Source of the DNA: Ancistrus triradiatus
Taxonomy: Eukaryota > Chordata > Actinopteri > Siluriformes > Loricariidae
Assembly: GCA_025084515.1 (NCBI GenBank)
Contig: JAJAGP010000347.1
Span: 398,006 to 462,005, forward strand
Reading direction: 5' to 3'
Length of the DNA: 64,000 bases
Of this stretch, positions 1-9,325 are shown in pieces; positions within the stretch are counted from its first letter, which is position 1, and each line of letters opens with the position of its first letter. The notes under the pieces are model-generated. The model made no database searches and was not told where the DNA came from. It saw nothing but the letters and a program-made list of their open reading frames with translations. A program made the translations under genes and the position numbers.

Positions 1-985
1 TTATGCCGATATGACAAAAATGTTTAAAGAGCTGTTAAACAGTCTGCTTCATTAGATGCTAACCATGTTATACAACCCCAAATCTTAAAAATGTTGAGAT
101 AGTATGGAAAATGCAAATAAAAAAATTTATTAATCAAAAAACACATCATTCATCAAAAAGTGCTTCATTCATGAAACATTAGCAAAACGAATTTGCACGG
201 AAATCATTTGTAAAACACCTCATAAATGTCCGAATTCATGAAAACGTTCATAGTTCCAAAGTGTGATTATGTACGAGTAAAATCTACACAAGGTCCTACG
301 CATGCGTAAACTGTTCATAACGTTTGAAAGACACCAAAAGTGTCATTAGACACGACTGCACTTGAATTAAAGTACCGACAAGTAGTTATTATTATGAATA
401 TTATAATTCTATAATACATAAAAAATAAAAGTAAATGAAATTATACCTAACAAGCACTCTGTTTAATAATACAGCCTGTTAATCAGAGAAACTTGGAAGT
501 CTTCTGAACTGGTGTGTAGCCTACTCAAGCGAAACACAAACAAGTGCTGAACTTGTACATTACACATTTTATTTGACTGCTGGACTTCTATTGCATGTTG
601 CTGGACTTCTATTGTATTGCACATTTCTTTATGCTTGGTACTTATTTCTCAAAATTTGTCAATGCACAATGTTAGGCACTGTTTTTACATGACCCTGTCC
701 AGGATTAAGCGGTTAACAAGAAAGCAAATGTAGTGAATGAACGAAGCAGTATTGCTTCATACAGTTTCTATGTCAGTCTGAATTTTTTCGTTTACAAATT
801 AATATTAAAAAGTACAAAAATTATTCTGAGCATTTATACCTTGAAAGACCATAATGGTTGTTTTGTTCGTATATGTTATGAATGGCATCTCGTCTCACCA
901 AGTCAAGTCAAGATCAAAACTTATTATTGTCATTCTGACATTCTCATGGCCTATTTTAACATGAAAAATAAATTTTGAATTATGA
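1..985. other. AT-rich sequence without a recognised gene
   Basis: No family is recognised here. The only longer reading frame (733-978) has low-complexity composition and no motif, so I do not call it. A GTCAAGTCAAG stretch near 900-920 resembles the microsatellite tails of LINEs elsewhere in the window, but it is too short to assign. Confidence 0.6.
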
Positions 986-1054
986 ATTTATCAGAGGGCG
1001 CATTCCTGTCGCTAGAGGTCACCGCGGGCCCGCTAAACACCGCGGCCGACCTCC

Positions 1055-1095
1055 TATAAAAAGGATGTCCTAAGCGCCGGCCTACGGCGCTCTCT
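1055..1095 (+). promoter_or_regulatory. LTR A core promoter and predicted self-primer
   Basis: TATAAAAA lies at 1055-1062. GGCGCTCTCT at 1086-1095 sits 31 bases downstream, where transcription would be expected to start. It is complementary to AGAGAGTGCC at 1827-1836 with a single G-U wobble, as expected for self-priming in the Tf1/sushi group. The start site is inferred from spacing only. Confidence 0.6.
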
Positions 1096-1623
1096 CTGCT
1101 ATTTTTCGCATATCGTGACCACGATGCTCACACGCGGTTTTCACGCTCCTTCGTCGCCGGTTAAGGACAGTAGTGGTACCGTCTCGCTAAGGAGGCGGGC
1201 CCCCATAGAGCTAAATGGCTTGAGGTAACCGCCAGGGAATTAGTCGCTAGGAAAGGGAAAGATTTTATCCATATTTAAGCTCTGAAAGAGACGAGCTCCG
1301 TCTCTGACCCTCCACTTCTCGGACGCGCACGCTGCGCTCTGCACATGCGCAGCTTGCTCAGTCCCGGCTTGGCTTTGGCGGTTCACTGCGCATGCACCGC
1401 CAGCCACACACACACACACACACACAGCCGCTATTCTCTCCCCTTCTCCTCTAGACGCGCTTAGTAAGCGTAGGTGTTTTTCTAACGGGTTATTATCCCG
1501 TCCTTTGATTCTACGCTACTCACAGCGCATATATTAACCATTACTTTTGTTTGAGTTTGCCAGGACGTGACTCATTTGTTTGCCCTTACCTTTAAGCCGT
1601 CCTCTGTTCATTTGTTGGCCACA

Positions 1624-1693
1624 GGCTCCGTGGTGCAGTGATAGTATCCCTGCCCCCGAGAGCGGCGATCCTGGGATCGAATCTCGTTGCTGA
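1624..1693 (+). other. tRNA-like segment inside LTR A
   Basis: TGGTGCAGTGATAG matches the Pol III A-box pattern of the tRNA D arm. GGGATCGAATCTC about 37 bases on resembles a B box/T arm. The D-arm half is reminiscent of tRNA-Gly, and the second LTR A copy (12628-12693) is closer still. There is no matching acceptor stem, so it is not a tRNA gene. It lies 131 bases before the LTR end. Confidence 0.55.
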
Positions 1694-1826
1694 CATTCTT
1701 CAGCAAGCTCACACACACTGAGTGTGTGCTTTTTTTGTTTCCCCCTGTTGCCCATTTTGGGTCCTGCCTTTATTTCCTGCCCTTGGGTCTTGCACTTCTG
1801 TGCGCCCCTAGGGCCCCCGTAACAGT

Positions 1827-1836
1827 AGAGAGTGCC
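1827..1836 (+). other. Predicted primer-binding site of element A
   Basis: AGAGAGTGCC begins three bases after the LTR. No stretch complementary to a tRNA 3' end (TGG...) is present. Its complement is the inferred 5' end of the element's own transcript at 1086-1095, so self-priming is the better reading. Confidence 0.55.
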
Positions 1837-1840
1837 CAGT

Positions 1841-2390
1841 ATGGATCCAGCAGGAGCCTCGCCTCCAGATGCTGCGGTGCTCCATCATCATGGTGCCACT
1901 TTAGGGTGCCATGAGCAGCAGCTGACGCTTCTCACTCAACAAGTAGAGGCCCTAACTGAAGCGGTTAAGGAACACTCTGCTAAGCTCTCTGCCACCCAGG
2001 TGGTCACCCCCCCCCCGCCCACTCCCTCTCCACCATCCTTCCTCAGAACCACCCCCCCGCCCCCGTCTCTCCCGCCCCCGTCTCTCCCGCCCCCTCCGTC
2101 CCCGCTGGTGATTCCCCCGTCGCCACCCCCGAAAGATTCGGGGGTGAACCAGAGCCAGAACCTGTCGCTGACGCTCTCATGGAGACCTTCTTTCACCCAC
2201 GAGAAGGCCGCAATGATGGCCGAATATACCATCGAGTTCCAGACCCTGGCCGCAGAGAGTGGATCATTTCCATTTCCAGGGTCTGAGCGAGGCTATGAAG
2301 GACGAGTTGGCTGTCCGTGACCCCCCCCACCACCGTCCATAACCGTTATAGCTTGCCACCAATATCGACACTCGCAGAGGGTCCGCGGCC
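1841..2390 (+). pseudogene. gag: gag remnant of element A
   Basis: The reading frame starts at ATG 1841 (MDPAGASPPDAAVLHHHGAT), sixteen bases after the LTR. It is homologous to gag of element B: an N-terminal helical region with a GCHEQQLTLL segment, then a proline-rich linker. The frame closes at 2318-2320 after about 159 residues, against 310 in B. The central capsid part seen in B (FDGESER through LLTGRALTW) is missing, and later gag text is spread over other frames (an EYTIEFQTLAAESG stretch, then the KDELAVRDPP region to about 2390). It therefore has one large deletion and at least two frameshifts and cannot give a working capsid. Confidence 0.8.
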
Positions 2391-2399
2391 GTTCCTATG

Positions 2400-3602
2400 G
2401 GATGTGGTCTGGCCGTGGTCCCCTCAGCCGTCTCACCGTCAGCTCCGACGCTCCCGAACCAGTCGGGGAGGTCGGTCCTAGGCCCTACTACCCCTCCCCC
2501 TTCTGCTTTCACCCTTCCTGTCACCATTCGTCAGGGGAGGTCGTTCTGGCACGGCTTCCTGCCTGTATTGATTCAGTGGCTGAAGGTAACTTCATCGACA
2601 CGGCCCTTGCGCAACGCTTGGGTCTTTGTGTCGAGAAACTTCCCAGACCCCAGTCACTCAGGGCCTTTGATGGGCGAGTCCTTGGGGGGTCCTGTTACCC
2701 ACCAAACCTTCTCTGTCACTCTGGAGATCACTCTGGAGGTCCCCATTCTGAGACGCTGTCCCTTTTTGTTACCCGCACGTCGAACCTCCAGCTGGTCCTG
2801 GGCTATCCGTGGTTGCGGGTCCACAACCCACGGATCGACTGGCAAACCCAATCCATTTTTGCGTGGGCCCCCCGGGGCCGGGAGTCCTGTTTGATCTCCC
2901 GGTCTATTCCCGACCCCCGGTCCCCTGCTCAGCCGGGGACTCCCAATTTATCCCTGTTCCCGGAGCCCTACAGGGATCTAGGGGCGGTCTTCAGCAAATG
3001 CATGGCTCAGACCCTCCCGCCTCACAGGGAATATGACTGCACTATTAACTTCTTGCCTGGTGCAACCACCCCAGGGTAGACTCTTTTCACTGAATCGCAC
3101 CGAGCAAGAGGCCATGTGGGCCTACGTCATGGAGGCCGTCGAGCAGACTTCATCCGGCCATCTTCCTGGCCGGGATTCTTCTTTGTCGCCTTTGGACCTC
3201 AACGCGGTGACCGTTAAAGACCGTTACCCCCTGCCCCTCATGACAACTGCATTCGAGGCGCTTCAGGGGGCCAGCCTTTTCACTAAGCTGGACCTCCGCA
3301 GCGCTTACAACCTTGTCCGCATTCGGCAGGGGGACAAGTGGAAGAAGGCGTTTTTGACACCCACCAGACATGACGAATATATGGTGATGCCCTTTGGGCT
3401 GATGAACGTCCCGGCTGTCTTCCAAACGGATCCTTAATGACATGCTCCGTGAGGCTCTGGATCGGTATATTTTCGTCTACCTCGACGATATTCTGATCTT
3501 CAGCCGTACGCTTGACTAGCACATCGGCCATGTCCGCCGGGTGTTACAACTACTCCCGGAAAACCGGCTATTCGTTAAACTTGAGAAATCGGTTTTCCAT
3601 GC
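2400..3602 (+). pseudogene. pol: Protease and N-terminal RT of element A
   Basis: The frame 2402-3079 carries a retropepsin-like region with CIDSVAEGNFID, where family members have an Asp-Ser/Thr-Gly triad; here Gly is Val, so the active site is altered. It also holds the conserved linker NPRIDWQTQSIFAWAPR. Reverse transcriptase follows in another frame (3033-3437) with FTKLDLRSAYNLVRI and MPFGLMN, and then the catalytic YLDDILIFS near 3478-3504 after a further shift. The text stops at 3602 inside RT, where LTR B begins. At least two frameshifts separate protease, RT and the catalytic loop. Confidence 0.85.
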
Positions 3603-3747
3603 TGTTAGGGCTCGGCGGCCACATCCCGGAACGGGTGGCCAGGAGGGGCGCGCCTCGTGACCCGGGACCAGCATCACGGCCCCGTCTCGCACACTGCGCC
3701 CGCGTGGGACGCGACCAGCTGTTATTAAGAACACCTGAACCCATGCC

Positions 3748-3787
3748 TATATTAATCGGCCCTAAGCGGCACTCGCCGTCGCACCCT
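3748..3787 (+). promoter_or_regulatory. LTR B core promoter and predicted self-primer (5' LTR)
   Basis: TATATTAA at 3748-3755 is followed after 30 bases by GTCGCACCCT (3778-3787). That decamer is the exact reverse complement of AGGGTGCGAC at 4766-4775. The 3' LTR has the better TATATAAA at 9180-9187 and the same decamer at 9210-9219. Confidence 0.7.
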
Positions 3788-4560
3788 CACGGATCACCAC
3801 GTTGTTCGCGACTCCAGTGACCGCTCTAACACACCGTGCACATCGGCACTGTTACGCTTTCCTTCCCGCATTTCCCCCGGGTTATCGCCACTGACCTGTT
3901 ATCGCCGGTTGGACCGCGCTTCCTCCAGGGCCAGAAGGTACTCGCTCTTGGCAGAGAGCAAGTGGGGTAAAGCTGCAAGGCTTGAGGTACGATAGGGATT
4001 TAGTTGTACGATAGGGATTTAGTTGCTTAGCTCCACGGTCCTCCGTGCTTCCGCTAGCCATAGCTCGTCCCGGCTTCAGGTACCGTTCCTCGCCCCTTCT
4101 CCGCGACGGTACGTCCCGCGGATATTGTTGCGGGTTCCCGTTCGCTATCCCACCCCTGAAGGGAGTTCCCCCGCTCATCGGGACATTAAAGTTCCGTTCT
4201 CCGCTCCGCCTTTCAGTTATTTTACGGCGCGGCCGCTCGCGAGCCCTCCATTCCTTGCGCCTCGCTCGCCGGCGCATGCGCGTCACTCTCCCCCGCTCGC
4301 TCCGGCTTCCCCCCTCCTCTCTCAGCTGCCAGCTGCACGCACGCTGAGCTCTGGGTCAAACGGAGCACTCCTTTCTCAGCGCTCCAGTCTTTTTCGGGCT
4401 GGAAATATTCAGCCTCACAGGCTTTTTCCCTGTGCATTTGTTTTCCTTATTTCTTTGCGCTCCTACCCTATTAAACGCTTAACTTTATTCTGAGTCCGCT
4501 GTGGGCGGCCCTTGCTTTTGACGTTTCTTAACCCGTCTGCCCCCTGGCGCCCGTTGTCTG

Positions 4561-4625
4561 GCCGGGTGGCAAACCGGTTAAATCCCCGTCCCGGACGCAA
4601 GAGCTCCGGTTATCGAACCCCTGCC
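4561..4625 (+). other. tRNA-like segment inside 5' LTR B
   Basis: GCCGGGTGGCAAACCGGTTA resembles a tRNA D arm with an imperfect A box. CTCCGGTTATCGAACCCC resembles a T arm with a two-base insertion in the B box. It ends 138 bases before the LTR end, nearly the same place as in LTR A, although the sequences differ. Confidence 0.5.
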
Positions 4626-4765
4626 TCAGCAAGCTGGCAGGTCCCTCAGTTAGTTTTCCCAGACCTTTTCCTGAGTGGTATCTTTTGTTTAACTTCCCTG
4701 GGGAGTTTCCTGCACCTGTGTTCTCTCTCTCTGTTTTCCAGGGCCCGATACCGAACCCTGACAGT

Positions 4766-4775
4766 AGGGTGCGAC
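4766..4775 (+). other. Primer-binding site of element B (self-priming type)
   Basis: AGGGTGCGAC starts two bases after the 5' LTR. It is perfectly complementary, over ten bases, to the inferred mRNA 5' end (3778-3787 and 9210-9219). Tf1 of fission yeast and its sushi relatives are known to prime from their own transcript's 5' end; the complementarity here is seen directly, the mechanism is inferred. Confidence 0.7.
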
Positions 4776-4780
4776 CAAAA

Positions 4781-5713
4781 ATGGACGCAGCAGGTTCTCC
4801 TGAAACCCCCGACCCCTCCCTGTCCCTCACCCAAGTACTGCAGATCCAGGGGGCCGCCATCGGCCGTCATGAGCAGTTGTTGGTGGAGATAACCGAACAA
4901 CTGCAGACTCTGGGTGGAGCCATTCGGCAGTTGATCCCTGACCAACCTGCTCCATCTCTCGCGGTCCCTGACCGCAACCCCCCACCCCCCCCTCCTCAAA
5001 CAGACTCCCAAGTGGCGACCCCGGAACGGTTCGATGGGGAGTCTGAGCGTTGCAGGGGGTTTCTACTGCAGTGCTCGCTGGTGTTCGAGCAGCAGCCGTC
5101 GAGATTCCCCACTGATCGCTCCCGTGTGGCATACATGGTCTCGCTCCTCACCGGCAGGGCCTTGACTTGGGCCACAGCCCTGTGGGAGGCCAAGGCTTCC
5201 GCCTGCACCACTGAGGAGCTGTTTGCAGACGCTCTTAGGCGCACGTTTTACCACCCCGGAGGGGGGCGTCGCCCTGCCCCTCGTTTGCTTGAGCTCTCCC
5301 AGGGCAACAGACCTGCATCTGATTACGTCATCGACTTCCGCACCGTGGCCGTGGAGAGTCAGTGGGGTGAGGAGGCCCTTATGGCCGTCTTCGAGAAGGG
5401 GCTTAGCGAGCAGCTTAAGGACGACCTTTCCACTCGTGACCCTCCCACTTCGCTGGCCGACTTCTATGACCTGGCCATTCTGCTTGACACTCGCAGGCGG
5501 CAGAGGGCCAGGGAAAGGGTGTCCGACCGCCACTCAGGCCCCGCTCGATGGTCGAGCGGTAGGCCCCCCAGGCCCTTTTCGCCTAACCGCGACCTCCCTA
5601 CAGCCATGGAGCTTGGGGGGGTCAGGGCCACGCCTTGTGACGACCGGACCCCCAAATTCTCGCGTAAGTCGGGAAACGCGGGGGCCGGGTCCGGCGGGGG
5701 AGGTCGGATCTAG
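4781..5713 (+). CDS. gag: Gag of element B, open reading frame
   Basis: This is an intact frame of 310 residues. I chose the ATG at 4781 because it lies 18 bases after the LTR and gives MDAAGSPETPDPSL, matching the start of gag in element A; the frame is open further upstream only inside the LTR. Residues about 15-55 form a helical, probably coiled region, and a proline run follows near 65-75. The capsid region begins with PERFDGESERCRGFLLQCS near 82 and continues through SLLTGRALTW to a LADFYDLAILLD segment. It resembles sushi-type gag, the ancestor of vertebrate PEG10/RTL genes. The basic, Gly-rich tail has no CCHC knuckle in this frame. GGGAAAC lies at codons 297-299. Confidence 0.88.
   Translation: MDAAGSPETPDPSLSLTQVLQIQGAAIGRHEQLLVEITEQLQTLGGAIRQLIPDQPAPSLAVPDRNPPPPPPQTDSQVATPERFDGESERCRGFLLQCSLVFEQQPSRFPTDRSRVAYMVSLLTGRALTWATALWEAKASACTTEELFADALRRTFYHPGGGRRPAPRLLELSQGNRPASDYVIDFRTVAVESQWGEEALMAVFEKGLSEQLKDDLSTRDPPTSLADFYDLAILLDTRRRQRARERVSDRHSGPARWSSGRPPRPFSPNRDLPTAMELGGVRATPCDDRTPKFSRKSGNAGAGSGGGGRI
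5671..5677 (+). promoter_or_regulatory. GGGAAAC slippery heptamer for -1 frameshift
   Basis: GGGAAAC is in the register required for -1 slippage: GGA and AAC are gag codons at 5672-5677. The -1 frame from here is open through the protease motif at 5794, while gag ends 36 bases later at 5711-5713. The following sequence is very GC-rich and may fold. The same heptamer is used by mammalian PEG10. Confidence 0.8.
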
Positions 5714-6312
5714 GCGTTAACTCCCCTTCCCCCGCGGGGCTATCCCTTCCCGCTCTCGTCAGCCAGGGAGGGGGCCCCAGGACCCGCCTTCGGGTTTGCA
5801 TCGACTCGGGGGCGGAAGAGAGTTTCATCGACACGGCCCTGGCTCATCGACTGGGCCTGCGCCTTGACCCCCTTACTCGCCCCTTACAATTCAGGGCGGT
5901 GGATGGCCGGGCCCTCGGTTGCGATCCGGTTTCCCACTGCACGCAACCAGTGGACTTGCGGTTGGGTTCCCATAGCGAGAAAGTGTCCCTTTTCATCACG
6001 CAAGCCCCCCACTTGGGGATCGTGTTTCGGATCCCCTGGCTGTGCGCGCATAACCCGCGGATCGACTGGCAGACCCAGTCGATCTTCGCCTGGGCCCCCC
6101 GCTGTCGGGAATCCTGTCTTGTCCCTCCATCGCCTCTTCCGTCCCCCCATGACGTCAGTCCCCCAGACATCTCCCGGGTCCCCGAGCCATACAGGGACCT
6201 GAGGGAGGTCTTCTGCAAGCGGCGAGCTCAGACGCTTCCGCCTCACCGCCCGTATGACTGTGCCATTAATTTGCAGCCGGGCACGCTGCCCCCCAGGGGC
6301 GACTGTTTTCCC
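5678..6312 (+). pseudogene. pol: Protease region of element B Pol
   Basis: In the -1 frame after the slippery site, an uninterrupted stretch reaches the TGA at 6313. It contains VCIDSGAEESFID (from 5794), the retropepsin Asp-Ser-Gly active site, then HRLGLRLDPL, NPRIDWQTQSIFAWAPR and the pre-RT linker with LPPHRPYDCAINL. Unlike element A, the protease triad is intact. The TGA at 6313-6315 separates protease from RT, although the frame before and after is the same, so this could be a single lesion. Confidence 0.82.
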
Positions 6313-6336
6313 TGAGCCCCCCCTGAGCGCAAATCA

Positions 6337-7560
6337 ATGGAGGGTTATATCAAGGAGGCCCTTGATCTGGGCTTTATCAGGCCCTCCTCCTCCCCTGCGG
6401 GGGCAGGCTTCTTCTTCGTGGGGAAGAAGGATGGATCCCTACGCCCCTGTATCGATTACCGGGGCCTCAACGCCATCACCATCAAGGACCGGTACCCCCC
6501 TGCCTTTGATGTCCTCCGCGTTCGAGGCATTGCAGAAGGCCAGCGTTTTTACCAAGCTGGACCTCCGCAATGCCTACAACCTCGTCCGCATCAGGCAGGG
6601 CGACGAATGGAAGACGGCGTTTCTGACACCCACGGGACACTATGAGTACCTTGTCATGCCGTTTGGTCTCATGAATGCCCCGGCCGTCTTCCAACGTCTT
6701 ATCAACGACGTCCTGCGTGAGGGCCCTGGATCGCTACGCGGTTAGTCTACCTCGACGACATCCTTATTTTTAGTCGCTCCCTTGAGGACCACATTGGTCA
6801 CGTCCGGAGGGTCCTTCAGCTTTTGCTGGAAAACCGTCTTTTTCGTTAAGCTAGAAAAGTCGCTTTTCCACGCTCCCTCGGTCGCCTTCCTGGGATTTGT
6901 CGTCTCCCAGGGGACCATGCGGATGGATCCCGCCAAGCTTCGGGCCGTTGCCGACTGGCCGCAGCCCACCTCCCTCCGCCTTCTCCAGAGGTTTTTGGGC
7001 TTTGCCAATTTTTTTTCGCCGGTTCGTTAGGGGCTTTAGTACCGTGGCAGCCCCCTTACGGCGCTGACCCGCAAGGTCCCGGGACCCTTCCGCTGGTCCA
7101 AGGAGGCCCAGCTAGCCTTCTTGGAAGTCAAGAGGCAGCTGACCTCTCCCCCGGTCCTCGTTTTTCCTGATCCAGAGTTACCCTTTGTCGTTGAGGTAGA
7201 CGCCTCGGATGTGGGCGTGGGGGGCTGTCCTATCCCAGCGCACCGGGCCGAGCCCTAAGCTCCACCCTGTGCTTACTTCTCCCATCGGTTGTCCCCCCCG
7301 GCTGAGCGTAATTATCCCATTGGGGACCGGGAGTTGCTGGCTGTCAAGTTGGCCTTAGACGAGTGGCGACACTGGCTGGAGGGCGCCAAGCACCCCTTTT
7401 TGGTCTGGACAGACCATAAGAACCTGGCCTACATCAGGCAGGCGAAAACGACTCAACGCCCGCCAAGCACGGTGGTCCTGCTTCTTCGAGCGCTTCGATT
7501 TCGTCCTGTCGTATAGGCCAGGTTCAAAGAATGTCAAACCCGATGCTCTGTCCAGACAGT
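6337..7560 (+). pseudogene. pol: RT and RNase H of element B, frameshifted
   Basis: RT begins with MEGYIKEALDLGFIRPSSSP and FFVGKKDGSLRPCIDYRGLN. A shift near 6500 moves to the frame with FTKLDLRNAYNLVRI and MPFGLMNAPAVFQ. A second near 6735 gives YLDD (6748) with ILIFS, and a third near 6838 gives VKLEKSLFHAPSVAFLGF. A fourth falls in the ANFF region near 7015. RNase H follows with RNYPIGDRELLAVKLALDEW and HPFLVWTDHKNLAYI. All expected motifs are present, but at least four indels rule out a single polypeptide. Confidence 0.85.
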
Positions 7561-7699
7561 GGGATCCGCCTGAGTCAGACTCCGCACCCCAGCCTATCAT
7601 CCCTGCCCCCCGTGTGGTCGCGACGCTCACTTGGGCCATCGACAAGGTTGTCGCCGCGCCGCCTTGCGCCACGAGCCTGATCCAGGCAACGGGCCCTCG

Positions 7700-9325
7700 G
7701 GCAGGACGTTCGTTCCGGCTTCCGCTCGGGTCCAGGTTCTAGAGTGGGGCCACTCTTCGCGCCTCGCTTGCCACCCCGGGGGAACTCGAACCTATCAGTT
7801 CCTCCGTCGGCGCTTTTTTGGTGGGCCGGACATGCTCGCGGAGGTTAAGCGCTTCGTCGCTGCTTGCGAGATCTGCGCCCGGACCAGGACCCCGCGGTCC
7901 CGTCCTACTGGCCTTCTCCACCCTCTCCCCATCCCCACGCGTCCTTGGTCCCATGTCTCCATGGACTTTATCACCGGACTGCCTCCGTCCAAGGGGAAGA
8001 CCGTCGTCCTGGTCATCGTGGGACAGGTTCTCCAAGGCCTGCAAGTTCCTGGCCCTGCCTAAGTTTGCCCTCGGCCAGGGAGACGGCGGATCTAGTTTTT
8101 GCAGCACGTGGTTCCGCGTCCACGGATTCCCCAGAGACGTGGTATCGGACCGTGGGCCCCAATTTGCCAGCCGGTTCTGGAAAGCTTTCTGCCAGCACAT
8201 TGGGGCTGGGGCTAGCCTGTCTTCGGGCTTTCACCCCGAATCCAACGGCCAGGCGGAACGGCTTAACCAGGAGCTGGCCCGCATGCTCAGGTGCCTCACC
8301 CGGGACAGCCCGGCCACCTGGGCAGAACAGCTGTCTTGGGCCGAAATGGCGCATAACACCCTGTGGCACTCGGCCCTGGGCATGTCCCCCTTCGAGGCCC
8401 AGTTCGGCTTTCCGCCCCCTCTCTTTCCTGACCAGGAGACGGAGCTCAGGCTACAGTCGGCCAAACGGCTCGTCGACCGATGCTGGAGGACCTGGTCTAA
8501 GGTCCGGTCCTCCCTCCAACGCAGCCGCGAGGCCATGCGGCGTCAGGCCGATCGCAGGCGTCTGCCTGCGGTTCTTTCCGACCTGGCCAAAGGGTGTGGC
8601 TGTCCGCTCGGGATCTTCCCCTCAAGGGGACCTCTGGGAAGCTAGCACCCAAATACGTGGGCCCGTTCAAGGTCAGCCGGCGCATCGACCCGGTCTCTTA
8701 CCGGCTGGAGCTGCCCCCTTCACTCAGAGTGCATCCCACTTTCCACGTGTCGCATCTGAAGCCCTTCCTTTGTGGGGGTACCGCACCTGCCGGCCCGCCT
8801 CCTGCTCCGCGCTTGATACGGGGTTCCCCGGCTTACACGGTTCGCCGGTTGCTGGATGAGCGTCGTGTTCAGGGCAGTACCCAGTTCTTAGTTGATTGGG
8901 AAGGGTACGGCCCCGAGGAACGGTCTTGGGTCCCGGCTCGCCGCATCCTGGACCCAGGCCTTATCCGACAGTTCCGCAGGGATCGTGCCGCCGGTCTTGG
9001 GGCGTCTGGGGCCGCCCCTAGGGGGGGGGGTCCTGTTAGGGCTCGGCGGCCACATCCCGGAATGGGTGGCCAGGAGGGGCGCGCCTCGCGACCCGGGACC
9101 AGCAGCACGGCCCCGTCTCGCACACTGCGCCCGCGTGGGATGCGACCAGCCGTTATTAAGAAACACCTGAACCTCTGCCTATATAAATCGGCCCTAAGCG
9201 GCACTCGCCGTCGCACCCTCACGGATCACCACGTTGTTCGCGACTCCAGTGACCGCTCGAACACATTGTGCACATCGGCACTGTTACGCTTTCCTTCCCG
9301 CATTCCCCCGGGTTATCGCTACTAA
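7700..9325 (+). pseudogene. pol: Integrase and chromodomain of element B
   Basis: The zinc-binding part lies near 7740-7880 (C-x2-C in CEICARTRTP). The catalytic core shows Asp in MDFITGLPPS (7961), Asp in VVSDRGPQF (about 8140) and Glu in NGQAERLNQE (about 8243), the DDE triad. The zinc/N-core part is in one frame, the core in another after a shift near 8025, and the C-terminus (8594 onward) in the first again. A chromodomain follows with STQFLVDWEGYGPEERSWVP. The frame runs through the polypurine tract and ends inside the 3' LTR at 9325. Confidence 0.85.
9020..9033 (+). other. Polypurine tract of element B
   Basis: A run of ten G after A (9020-9030), then TCC, directly precedes the TG of the 3' LTR at 9034. 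This is the usual plus-strand primer position. Confidence 0.8.

Larger units (their letters stand above)
990..1824 (+). repeat. 5' LTR of element A (outer end eroded)
   Basis: The right boundary is AACA at 1824, directly before GTAGAG and gag. The same terminal text (GGCCCCCGTAACA) ends the LTR copy at 12863 and the related solo LTR at 31029. The left end is uncertain: AGAGGGCGCATT at about 993 aligns with a point roughly 35 bases inside solo LTR C, so the first bases, including TG, appear lost. The LTR holds a TATA box, a tRNA-like segment and a short CA run (1406-1426). Confidence 0.75.
3603..4763 (+). repeat. 5' LTR of element B
   Basis: It runs from TGTTAGGG to CCCTGACA, and the 3' LTR is the same length. 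TATA is only 145 bases from the left end, so U3 is short and R plus U5 exceed 980 bases. A stretch near 3990-4025 holds a small direct repeat (GTACGATAGGGATTTAGTT twice) absent from the 3' LTR. The long leader contains many spurious reading frames, which I did not annotate. Confidence 0.93.

Noticed and set aside
733..978. 81-codon frame at the left edge
   Set aside because: AT-rich, no motif, no homology I recognise.
1624..1693. Functional tRNA gene
   Set aside because: No acceptor stem pairing and an incomplete anticodon arm; it is within an LTR. I describe it as tRNA-like only. The same applies to the segments in B, D and E.
4023..4493. Overlapping frames in LTR B on both strands
   Set aside because: GC-rich LTR leader gives open frames by chance; no shared motif or constraint is visible between the two LTR copies.
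7864..8859. 331-codon open frame
   Set aside because: It runs over the integrase and chromodomain of element B in a wrong frame; the conserved motifs are in other frames.
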